DNA from: Adiantum capillus-veneris
Taxonomy: Eukaryota; Streptophyta; Polypodiopsida; Polypodiales; Pteridaceae
Length of the DNA stretch: 64,000 bases
Direction: 5' to 3'
Assembly (NCBI GenBank): GCA_014529385.2
Contig: CM043967.1
Location: 129,951,182 to 130,015,181 of the forward strand
Below the pieces are notes generated by a model that had not been told where the DNA came from, did not search any database, and saw only the letters and a program-made list of their open reading frames with translations. Positions 31,687 through 41,072 of the stretch are shown in pieces (positions within the stretch are counted from its first letter, which is position 1; each line of letters starts with the position of its first letter). Position numbers and translations under genes: made by a program.

Positions 31687-33221
31687 CTCCTGACTTTCTG
31701 CAAAAGACGCATCAACCTGTTGTGCAACCTCAGAGCCAGCTGCTCTAGGTGTCTGCTCGAAGACATATCCTGCACAACTATATCCCCATGCTCATTGTCG
31801 AGCATAGAAAGGAATGACTGCATAATCGCTGACATCTCAGCCTCTTGTGCAATCATCCACTGCAAACATGACCACTCAATATGCTGTGACTCACTAGAGC
31901 TCTCATGCTCTAACTCCGTATGCATAGACTCTTGCACAACGTCCTCCTGTCGTGACTCACTAGAACAAGACCGCTCTACCTGTCTATCCTGCATAGAAGT
32001 ATCTCGCACAATTGACTCTTTGCTTTGCTCAGTCACTAGCAAAGCATGCATGTCTGACTCTGTCACCTCTTTGTGTGACTGCTCAAGTCGTGCCCCAACT
32101 GTGTGCACAACGAGCTCACTACTCTGCACTCCATGCAAAGCATCCTGCAACCCACAAGCAAAAGAGACTCGCCTGCTCTCTCGCTCTCTACCTGGTTGCG
32201 TGATCACAGAGACAACACTGTCTCTCCCGTGATCCACATGCAATGGGTAACTTGTACCACTCCTGGCACCTCTCGCAATCACTAGCGAACCCAAATGCAA
32301 CGCAAAAGATCGCTCAAGCAGCGATACCCGACATCCACTATCCCGTAACTGTCTGACTGAGATCAAATCCCGTCTCAGATCTGGCACATAACGCACATGA
32401 CGTAGGGTAAATCTCATACCACTGGGCAAGGACAAACATACGTCTCCTGCACCCTCAATGTCATACACAACACCATCAGCCATGTGCACACAACCAAGTC
32501 TCCCACTAGAAAACGTGCTAAACCACTCACGATGCGACGTGACATGGAAAGTAGCATCTAAATCTAGTAACCAATATGAAGACAATGTGCAATCCAATAT
32601 GCAATCCGTAGACATAAGATCGTCTGAAGACAAGCTAGATGTAAATGTGACATCGCCGTCACAAGCATACTCAGTAACCAACGTACTGATCTCACTAGCA
32701 TCTGTCATGCCCAAATCTGCATCATGCATCTGTCGCCTCCGTTGTCTCAAACGCCTGAAACATTGATGCCTAATGTGCCCTCTATGTCCACAATGCCAAC
32801 ATGTCAAGTCTCTATGCCGTCGAGACTTGCGTGTGGGATCAATCTCTCCCATGGACATAGAAGTGGGACTAGACTTCCCTGTAGACATGGATGTCGCGTA
32901 CATAGCATGTAAACTCTGCCATAAAGCATGAGTTGTAGTCTCCCTCGAGACCTGCCAGTAAACAAACTCAACCAGATGCAAACGAATCGTAGACATGGCT
33001 AACTCATCAAGATCCTGCCAATCATCATCACGCATAGAATTGGGCTTCGCCGATAAACCACGCAAGGGTTTATCCTGCCCCAAATCCGTCAATGCAACAA
33101 GCATATGTTCCTTCCAAGCAACAAAATCTACACCATCAAACTGTGTCAGACCATAACGCTGGAAGTCAAATGAAAAATCAGCCATAATGCTCGCAAAAGA
33201 GCAACCAACAATGAGTAGCAA
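31656..33221 (-). CDS. Copia-2 gag-protease-like ORF
   Basis: A 521-residue open frame. The N-terminus (FDGVDFVAWKEHMLVAL) is a copia gag of the UBN2 type, shortened after LHAMYATS. A zinc knuckle CWHCGHRGHIRHQC lies near residue 141. A protease-like region follows, with YWLLDLDATFHVTSHREW near 216-234: the catalytic DSGAS of Copia-1 is DLDAT here, so proteolysis is probably lost. LRHVRYVPDLRRDLISVRQL confirms the domain. Residues about 370-500 are a Ser/Glu/Gln-rich spacer (ESRQEDVVQESMHTELEHES) where integrase and RT would be. The frame has stayed open over 1.5 kb, notable for a polymerase-less element. Confidence 0.85.
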   Translation of the reverse strand: MLLIVGCSFASIMADFSFDFQRYGLTQFDGVDFVAWKEHMLVALTDLGQDKPLRGLSAKPNSMRDDDWQDLDELAMSTIRLHLVEFVYWQVSRETTTHALWQSLHAMYATSMSTGKSSPTSMSMGEIDPTRKSRRHRDLTCWHCGHRGHIRHQCFRRLRQRRRQMHDADLGMTDASEISTLVTEYACDGDVTFTSSLSSDDLMSTDCILDCTLSSYWLLDLDATFHVTSHREWFSTFSSGRLGCVHMADGVVYDIEGAGDVCLSLPSGMRFTLRHVRYVPDLRRDLISVRQLRDSGCRVSLLERSFALHLGSLVIARGARSGTSYPLHVDHGRDSVVSVITQPGRERESRRVSFACGLQDALHGVQSSELVVHTVGARLEQSHKEVTESDMHALLVTEQSKESIVRDTSMQDRQVERSCSSESRQEDVVQESMHTELEHESSSESQHIEWSCLQWMIAQEAEMSAIMQSFLSMLDNEHGDIVVQDMSSSRHLEQLALRLHNRLMRLLQKVRRCMWLTRLVS

Positions 33222-34668
33222 ATGTCAACCAAATCAGCCCTAAACTGGCTCGAATCGCATCAACAAAAGTCTACAAATATGGCTGCAAATCAGCCCAAAA
33301 ACAGCCCCAAAATTCAGCTCTTAAACAACTGCATAAACAAGTCACAAATGTGTCCCAAATCAGCCTACAACTGAGCCATACATGGACACCTGCAAAGAGG
33401 AAACAATGGCTGAAAATTCAGCACCCAAATAAGCCCTCAAACCTGCCTGTAAACTTGTAAACCTGTAGCTGAAACCTACTGAAAAACCTCAAGCCATTAG
33501 TGCTCGAATCCGGCTACCTAGCTCGTAGCCACACAAGCATACATCACAATACTCACTCCTGTGAGTGTGCCAAGATAACTGTACGCCTGTCAAACCCGTG
33601 AGCTAATCACCAAGCCCACAATGTGCGGTATCGATGCATACACACGCACAAATCTCCCACCTGCAGAGAACACCGCACGCAAATGCCGAGTGCAACCCGC
33701 AATCTCTACCTAGATCGCATAAATGGTACGCATAAAACTCCTGCGAAAATTTCGTCAGAGTTTCGTTAGTAAAACGGCCACAAAACTAGTAACCAAACGG
33801 ACTGCACGCTCAAAACCATGAGCAACCAAAGCGCATCAAACCGCACTCCAAATGCATGCACCAATCTCCACACTTTGCATACATCATTGCAAACACCTGC
33901 AAATCTAGTACACAAATATCTGCTCTACCTGTGACTGCCAAAAAATATGCTCGAGGCATATATTGTCGAGCTCAAAATGCAATCACATTAGTCTCCCTGA
34001 GCATCAAACCACATAAGGCATAGATCGTATCCTCCCACCTGTGAGGAAACTTGCAGCAAATATCACTCTCACATTTGAGAGCAAACCATGTGTGGAATCC
34101 TCGACACACAATAAACAACTGCTGCTGCAAAAAATTCAGTGTTCATAATTTTAAAATTCTGATATGACGAGCGTGTCCGGAGCGTGCCAAAACCCCAAGG
34201 TAGACTCCTGGATCACATGTATCCGAGTCCGGGTGTGAAAGCTATGCCAAAAAACGCTGTTTTTGACCCAAAAACGTAGCAAAAACTTGCTGCTGCTGCA
34301 AAAATTTCAGAGGTCAAAATCAGCTCAAATGGACATCACCATTGCGTCCGGAGCGTGCCAAAACCCCAAGTTACACCTTAACCTTGCATAAATCGCATTC
34401 CGTATGCAAAAGTTATGCAAAAAACACTGTTTTTGGGGCTCGAAAAATGACCTGTGGAAATGAAAATCTGCATTTTTCTTGCAAGTATGACTGCAAATAA
34501 CCATACACACTTGCAATACACTCTTCCCTCAAGCTTGGGAATGCCCCTCAAGCTTCCATGAGCACAGATCTGGTGGTTGCTCACCGATCTCAAGCTTCCA
34601 CCGAAAGTGAGCTCACCAGAGTCGGAAAGCTCACTTCTCTATAGCACTCCATCTGTCGCGAAGCCAAA
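33222..34668 (-). other. Copia-2 leader
   Basis: About 1.4 kb between primer-binding site and gag, without a supported gene. CGTGTCCGGAGCGTGCCAAAACCCCAAG-like sequence occurs twice (about 34169 and 34345), indicating an internal repeat of ~176 bp. Confidence 0.6.
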
Positions 34669-34680
34669 GCTCTGATACCA
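34669..34680 (-). other. Copia-2 primer-binding site (initiator Met tRNA)
   Basis: The minus strand reads TGGTATCAGAGC two bases after the 5' LTR end. Confidence 0.92.
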
Positions 34681-34682
34681 AT

Positions 34683-34870
34683 TGAAGGGGATCGGGGAGC
34701 ACCACAGATGGAGAGTGAGAGAGAGAGAAGGAGACACACACACGATGTGGGTGGGGAGACTCCAAGAGTGAGCAGCCCCCTATACACTTATGCTATGTAT
34801 AAGGTATACAAGTCAGTGGGCGCCCAGACTCTGGGCGGCCGGGCAAGGCACAGACGCCTATACCCCAACA
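34683..34870 (-). repeat. Copia-2 5' LTR
   Basis: 188 bp, partner of 31069-31256. It contains (GA)n and (CA)n short tracts. The flank after it is AGCCA. Confidence 0.93.
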
Positions 34871-36115
34871 AGCCATTCAGTTGAAATTGGATGGCTAAAG
34901 AGTCAGCAGTTTTCCAACACTTCCTGTTGCCATTCCAGAATTGCTCTAGTCGAGCAAGCCCCTTATTATTCACCTTTCTTGCCATTTCTATCCAAAAGGG
35001 GCTTTGCGACAGCCCCAATATTCTAGAAAGCCAAGGGGACCAGTGAAAAATGGAGTTCTTAAAGTATCTGGTTGCTTCCCCCCATTCCAAAACCTCAGCT
35101 GCTCTTTTGCACTTCCTCATTAGCTCCCTTGAGATTCCACCAGATCTAAGATAAGACCACTTCAAGGCGAGAAGTTTGTCATGCATCACAACCCCCTTCC
35201 ACTTTCCCCCTTTCAATCCCAGTTTTACTGCATCAACCATTTCCATGGTCATGATAGCCCAAGCTTGGTCCTGTTTAGCCAATGAGACCATAAATTTGGC
35301 ACAAAGGGCCTCAGCATGGGATACAAGGTTAAGAATTCCGAGCCCTCCTTGGTCTACCGGGCGAGCAACTACCTCCCATATAGCCCAGTTCCATGGCCGG
35401 GAGGTTTTTGTGTTGTTCCTCCAAAGAAACCTTTTCACACCGGTTTTAAGAATTCTTTCCAGTTACACTTAGCCATCTTGAGCACGGGGCTGAGGAAAGC
35501 AATATACGGGATCATAAAAGAATTAATCACTCTAATCCGGCTTTGGAAGGGGAGGAGAACAAACTCCCATCTTCTCATTTTTGAGCTTATTTTTTCAAGG
35601 ACCCATTGAAATCTTTGCCTGTGGGTTACGTCCACCCCTACAGGGGCTTCCAGGTGTCTGAATACACTCCCTTTTGAGATAATATCCCTTGTCTAGATTG
35701 CAGGGTCAAAAGAGTCGTTCTCCGTCAGGGAGATAAGCCTTGACTTCTCTATATTGCACTTGGATCCCAAGGCCACGACAAATGTTTGTACAATCTCCAG
35801 AGCTCTCCTAACAACTTGAGGGCACGCCTTCAAGAATAGGAGCGAATCATCTGCGAACATTTTGGCCAGTAGGTAGCTGGTCGTTGCCCGATAATGCCAG
35901 ACCTTGAATCTCTCCCCGTGCAGCACTAGCTTCGAGCATCGAAATGAGAGGATGCGATCCGATGGCAAAAAGCAAGGGGGCCAGGGGACATCCTTGCTTT
36001 ACAGACCTTTTAACCTCAAAAGAGCCCACAATTATGTCATTAAACAGGAGCTCTGATTGGCTGCCAACGCCTAGTGTCACAAACTGCACAATAGTCACCA
36101 CCAAACATCCACCTT
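34871..36115 (-). pseudogene. LINE-2 reverse transcriptase part, upstream of Copia-2
   Basis: The minus strand shows, in order, GSFEVKRSVKQGCPLAPLLFAI, KMFADDSLLFLKA (FADD, the catalytic RT motif), CNIEKSRL, RQRFQWVLEKISSKMRRWEF, SRIRVINSFMIPYIAFLSP, KRFLWRNNTKTSRPWNWAIW and a QGGLGILNL motif. This is the RT palm-to-thumb and connection region of a plant L1-type LINE. At least two frame changes. The 5' part (endonuclease and early RT motifs) is missing and the boundary with Gypsy-C is near 36115. It belongs to a different LINE lineage from LINE-1. Confidence 0.8.
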
Positions 36116-36148
36116 CCAGAGGCACATTAGTGGGAAAGGTACCAACAC

Positions 36149-36673
36149 TTATTGAACACAATTAAAAAACATCAAGAACCCTAACCTAATTATTTGCACT
36201 CCCCCTAGAGAGTCAAGGGAATATGATATTGTAGAGATTGGGGGGGGGGACCCTAAGGCTAAACCCCTATCCTCGTCATCAAGAAAAACAAAGTCATCAT
36301 CCGTGACACCATATGTGCCATCCGTGTAATCATGTAAATATTCATCATCATCAGAGGCACCAATGTTTACTAAGAAGGTCACTAGACGCCTATAGTCATC
36401 TTGGTCAAAAGGGTAGGCTTGTGCAATGGGAGAGACGCTCTCTACTAAGTACGAATCAGTTGTGGTCAAGAGACGTATCAACCATTCTACCTCCTCGAAA
36501 TTCCTCTCACATGCTAGCGTACCTACCGAATCCCATTCACAGGCAAGCACCGGAAAGACCATGTGAAACACTTGTGAAAAGTAACAAGGGTACCTCTCAC
36601 CCAAGGCAGGAGTGGATGACTTTAGCGTACTAGCCATATCTGTACACATAGATAGATGATGGTTAGAGTGCAA
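36149..36673 (-). CDS. Unrecognised 174-residue ORF near the Gypsy-C 3' end
   Basis: Open from Met 36673. I do not recognise it. The first half is hydrophobic/aromatic (YPCYFSQVFHMVFPVLACEW), the middle has EEVEWLIRLLTTTDSY, and the last third is very acidic (ASDDDEYLHDYTDGTYG, DDDFVFLDDEDRG). No counterpart is found at the equivalent place in Gypsy-B (3.3-3.5 kb), so it is either lost there or inserted here. It may be a host-derived fragment or an unrelated old element. Confidence 0.35.
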   Translation of the reverse strand: MHSNHHLSMCTDMASTLKSSTPALGERYPCYFSQVFHMVFPVLACEWDSVGTLACERNFEEVEWLIRLLTTTDSYLVESVSPIAQAYPFDQDDYRRLVTFLVNIGASDDDEYLHDYTDGTYGVTDDDFVFLDDEDRGLALGSPPPISTISYSLDSLGGVQIIRLGFLMFFNCVQ

Positions 36674-36784
36674 ATATTACAAGGGTCATGTTCTTGTGCA
36701 TAATGTGTTTTTATGATTTTGTGTTATGTAGAGAACTTGTAAGTTTCCACATTATTGTTTGGTAGCTCTTGCTCTTTTACTTTT

Positions 36785-37860
36785 TTAATCTTGTTTTTGT
36801 GAGTATAAGGCTTTATACATACATTCCCTAGGATTGGAGATTGAGCGGTCAGGGAGGAAGGTTGAGAGGGAAGCAAGTGAATAATGGATGTCAACAAACA
36901 CTCCCCCCTTCTTTGGGTAGATCATAGATTTTGGAGTTATGGGTGAAGGCTTTAACCAATAGTTTTCGACCGCCCTATGCGTTTCATCTAGTTGCAAGGG
37001 TGGTAAGGTACTCTCCCATGATTTTATTTTCAACGTTGTTGTAAGTGGTGAACTTATAGCTAGAGGTGCAAACTCTTCCTTGTTTGTATGGATATGTACA
37101 ATGGTAGGTGGAGCTTGTGTCGAAGCTTCTATTTTTGTATAGGAACTACATGAAGAGCAAGAAGCTTCATTTGACTTCCTTATTCCTGAGCTAGGTGGAA
37201 CAAATTGTTCTTTCTTCGATACCCAAACTAGCTTTGGAGCGGGTGTGTAGCATTCCGTGATTTTTTTCTTTCCACGATCTTCAATTCATTTTGGAGCCAC
37301 AAGATTGGGCTCACATGGGCTAGGTGACAAGTGAGAGCACACTTTACGTTTTGGCACTCAGATTTGATCATTTTCTTCATAGTAGCCTTGGGCTTCCAAT
37401 AGTTTTTTAGGAATCCAACACAACATTTCTTTACATTTCTTGGGGCGAGTGGGACGTCTCTTACCAGGCTCCTGTCTTTTAGCACTAGCTATGGTCGCTA
37501 AAGAAGCTTTAGGGACCCACTTGTATGTTTTCTTTGTTATATTGGGATGGGTCTTGTGTGTCTCAAGCTTTAATTCAACTACATTAGTTGAAGCTCTAGA
37601 GAGTTGGGCTATAGGGACATATGGTTCAACCTCTTGGACATGCAATATTTTGGGTTTTATTTCCTCAAGAGGCAATATCCACTTGTATGTTTTCTTTGTT
37701 ATATTGGGATGGGTCTTGTGTGTCTCAAGCTTTAATTCAACTACATCAGCTGAATCTCTAGAGAGTTGGGCTATGGGGACATATGGTTCAACCTCTTGGA
37801 CATGCAATATTTTGGGTTTTATTTCCTTAAGAGACAATATCTCAGGGACTAGGGCTTGAG
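36785..37860 (-). pseudogene. Gypsy-C W-x-P-K tail with a 54-residue internal duplication
   Basis: On the minus strand from about 37837: a unit LHVQEVEPYVPIAQLSR...THPNITKKTYKW occurs twice (nucleotide period 162 bp, 37519 against 37681), ending once in YKWILP and once in YKWVPKASLATIA. Then come MLCWIPKKLLEAQGYY, NDQIWVPK, a stretch equal to Gypsy-B 4130-3838 (LVWVSKKEQFVPPSSG) and a Ser/Pro-rich end. Stops and frame changes lie near 37358, 37270 and 37030. Function is unknown. The basic, Trp-Pro-Lys repeated tail is the shared signature of this element family. Confidence 0.65.
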
Positions 37861-37953
37861 TGGCAGGGCTAAGAGTTGGTTTCTGCGTTGTGACACCCCC
37901 TGTACCCCAATCAATAGTGCATTTGGTGGCTATTATCCATGTGCATCCTAGGC

Positions 37954-38674
37954 CTATATTACCCTCCTAGGTCCAGTAGGCATGACCAAAAAGTCTTGAG
38001 CTACAACCCTATTGTCATGACTGACAGAAGTGTGCCAGATTCCCAAAATCGTAGTTTTTTTCTTGTTGACACCCCTGACTTGGATAATACTCTCAAATAG
38101 AGGTGGCTTCCCTAACTGATACCACACCCCATATGATAGCAGATTATATTTAGCACCCGTGTCCAATAAGGCTATATAGCACTTTTCCATAGGAACTATT
38201 TAGCTCAATAGGGTATTGTAGAGGTGTGTCAGAGTCCAACCAATCATCCTTTGTTTCAACGTGGAATGCATGTGTAACTCCAAGGTTAGCCTCTCGTTGG
38301 CGTCTTATGAGTTGTTTTTGCTCTTTCGCCTCAGCTTGAGCTTGTATCTTTTTCAATTCTGTTTGTGCCTTGGCTACCTTTTTTTGATGGATGACACGTA
38401 GTTCCTCTTGGCTTAAAGGATCATAATATCTTTGAAATTTTCTCCCATTGAAGAATCCAATGGTTTGAACTCCATCTAGAGTCTCCACATGAATGGTTCC
38501 TTGTGGGGTAATTTCACGTACTCTATATGGTCCTTTTCCCGCATATTTCAACTTTTTCTTTTTGTTACACACTCCATATATGAGGACTTTATCACCATCA
38601 TTGATATCTTTACCTTGATTATCTAAGATCGATTTAGTGAAAGGAGGAAGGTTAGCTATGCCATGTGGCCACAT
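37954..38674 (-). pseudogene. Gypsy-C integrase C-terminus continuous with a second retropepsin
   Basis: From 38674 the minus strand reads NDGDKVLIYGVCNKKKKLKY, GKGPYRVREITPQGTIHVET and NGRKFQRYYDPL. This is the C-terminal region of a Ty3/gypsy integrase (GPYRV and the N-G-x-x-x-x-x-YY end). A charged helical segment follows (KKVAKAQTELKKIQAQAEAK), then DDWLDSDTPLQYPIELNSS. One frame change near 38185 leads into CYIALLDTGAKYNLLSYGVW and GKPPLF, a retropepsin active-site region with intact D-T-G-A. So a protease-like domain sits behind integrase, in addition to the DGG protease before RT at 48.2-48.6 kb. That order is unusual for Ty3/gypsy elements, where protease precedes RT. Confidence 0.75.
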
Positions 38675-38687
38675 GTGATTGGACTGC

Positions 38688-38693
<6 letters not shown>

Positions 38694-38761
<68 letters not shown>
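38694..38761. repeat. (GA)34 microsatellite
   Basis: Uninterrupted GA run of about 68 bp, near the left edge of the inserted block. No gene in the following 38762-39055. Confidence 0.95.
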
Positions 38762-38763
<2 letters not shown>

Positions 38764-39053
38764 AAAGCAACGACGTTTAAAAAAAGAGATAAAAAATCAA
38801 GGTTTGCATTGAGCCTCACCACCCTCGCGTAGACCAGACAAGGCCTGCCTCTACTGGTGCTGGTGGGTTGTGAGTACTTCACAAATAATGCAATTGCAGA
38901 GCCGGACAGCAGTGGACAGAACTGTGCGGTAAAGAGAGAGAACTCTGTGGTAAAGAGAGCCAGATAGTAGCAGCAAGCATTGCAGAGCAGAGGTAATTGA
39001 CGGAGGTAATTTGTTCGCTTTGCATACATGCTTCTACAATCGTTACATCATGC

Positions 39054-39055
<2 letters not shown>

Positions 39056-39123
<68 letters not shown>

Positions 39124-39124
39124 G
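39056..39124. repeat. (GA)n microsatellite
   Basis: About 69 bp of GA with one GGG interruption, directly upstream of the PPR array. Confidence 0.95.
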
Positions 39125-39126
39125 GT

Positions 39127-39740
39127 AGGGCCAAGAACCTTTGGACTGTTTTCAGCATATGCGAAAGGTAGGGCCAGGAACCTTTGGACTATTTTCAACA
39201 TATGCGAAGAGAGGGCCTCAAGTATGCCTTGCTCGACATGTATGCCAAATGCGGTGTACTTCATAAAGCACAAAAAGTGTTCGACTATCTTCCTGTCCAG
39301 AATGACGTCTCTTTGAATGCTCTGATTGTGAGATATGCCCAACAGAGGCAGGTCCAGGAAGTGCTAGTCTGTTTTGAGCAGATGCAAATAGAGGGCACCT
39401 CTTCAAATGCAATCACCTATGCTTGTATCTGGAAGGCATGTGGGATATGCCCAACAGGGGTAAGGCCAGGAACCACTAGACTGTTTTCAGCATATGCAAA
39501 GAGAGGGAAGCTCTCCAAATGCAATCACCTACTTTAGCGTACCAATGTTGGATTATGTTACTACTCAAAATTCCAAATATGCCCGCTGCCACCACTGATG
39601 TGAGGATGTCACCCCCCCTTACTAGTAGTGAAGTGACCTCCTTAAAAATCACTCAAACACCTCAATTGTGTTGTATAATATGCGGCCTCCCAGCTGAAAT
39701 CACTCAAATGTGGTGTTGGGAGACGAAAATCACTCAAATG
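39127..39740 (+). pseudogene. Partial PPR fragment at the left of the array
   Basis: Reads REGLKYALLDMYAKCGVLHK, AQKVFDYLPVQNDVSLNALI and EVLVCFEQMQIEGTSSNA, a clean PPR stretch of about 80 residues, then a duplicated GMCPTG/RPGTTRLFSAYAKR segment and the linker at 39600. PPR proteins bind organellar RNA, one base per motif. Here no start, transit peptide or C-terminal E/DYW domain is present, so it is not a functional gene. Confidence 0.75.
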
Positions 39741-41072
39741 CGGTGTTCTTCATAAAGCCCAAAAAGTGCTCGATGAGCTTCCTGTCTGGAATACTGTCTC
39801 TTGGAATGCTCTGATCGCGGGGTATGCCCAACAAAGGGAGGTCCAGGAAGTGCTGAGCTATTTTCAGCAGATGCAAAGAGAGGAGAGCTCTCCCAAATGA
39901 ATCACCTATGCTTGTATCTTCAAGGCATGTGGCATTATGCAGATGTTGATATGGGCAAAAGAATTCACGATGATATTGTTAGCCAGGTCGTTAAAAAAAA
40001 AGGTACTTGGCACTGTCTTGGCATGTATACCAAATGTGGTGCACTTGAGAAGGCACCAACAAGTGCTTGAGGAGCTTATTGGTCGAAGCGGCATCTCTTC
40101 AAATGCACTCACTGCAGGGTTGTCGACAAAAAACGAGGTACTTGGCACTGTCTTGGCATATATACCAAATGTGGTGCACTTGAGAAAGCACAGAAAGTGC
40201 TTGAGGAGCTTACTGTTCGGAGTGTCATCTCTTCGAATGCTCTGACTGCAAGATATGCACAAGAGGAGCAGGGCTAGGAAGCTGTGAACTATTTTCAGCA
40301 GATGCTGATATGGACACAGAAATTCATGATGATATCTGTGGACTGTTTTTAGCAGATGTGAAGCGAGAGCTATATCCATACACAGTCGCCTACGTTTATA
40401 TCTTAAAGGCATGTGGATCTTCCCAAGATGCTGATATGGACACAGAAATTCACGATGATATTGTTACTCAGATGCTATTGCAAAGAGATGTCATGCTGAC
40501 ACTCCCTTGGTCGATGTGTATGCCCAATGTGGTGCACTTGAGAAAGAACAAATAGTGCTCGAGGAGCTTTTTGTTCGGAACAACATCTCTTGGAATGCAC
40601 TGATTGGAGGATACACACAACAGGAGTAGGCCTAGAAAGCTCTAGGCTATTTTCAGCAGATGCACAGTCAGGGCCTTTGTCCAGATGCAATCACCTATGC
40701 ATGCATCTTGAAGGCATGTGGCTCTACGTAAGATGCTGATATGGGCACAAAAATTCACAATTTCTTTGTTTGTCAGATGCTTTTGAAAATAGAGGTTGTG
40801 GTTGGGACTCCCTTGGTCGATATGTATGTCAAATGTGGTATGCTTCAGAAAGCATAAAAAGTGTTTGAGGAGCTTCTTGTCCAGTATGTCGTCTCTTGGC
40901 ACGCATTGATTACAGGATATGTGCAACAGGAGCAGGGATAGAAAGCTCTAGGCTGTTTTTAGCAGATGCAAAGTGAGAGTACCTCTCACCATTCAATCAA
41001 CTATACTTTTGTCTTAAAGGCATGTGACATTACCAGTAAGAGAAGGACAGACCATCACTCTTCTTCACTGAC
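39741..41072 (+). pseudogene. PPR array unit 1
   Basis: From KCGVLHKAQKVLDELPVWN at about 39738 the frame is interrupted early, but between about 40515 and 41030 it is continuous: [60 protein letters not shown] and YTFVLKACDIT. That stretch has six in-frame stops and no frameshift, and every stop is TAG or TAA at a position where other repeats have Gln (for example QQE-stop-A-stop-KAL against QQRQGQEAL). Other frameshifts lie near 39990, 40140 and 40500. Confidence 0.8.

Larger units (their letters stand above)
31069..34870 (-). mobile_element. Copia-2: short-LTR copia element lacking integrase and most of RT
   Basis: A 3802-bp element with 188-bp LTRs that differ at about 4 positions, an exact 5-bp target duplication AGCCA (31064-31068 and 34871-34875), an initiator-Met primer-binding site and a polypurine tract. 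It is inserted in LINE-2. Coding capacity is gag, zinc knuckle, a degenerate protease, an acidic Ser/Glu/Gln-rich spacer and a small RT C-terminal remnant. Integrase and the RT catalytic core are missing. It must have moved in trans, if it moved in this form. LTR start and polypurine tract match Copia-1, so Copia-1-type elements are the likely helper. Confidence 0.93.
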
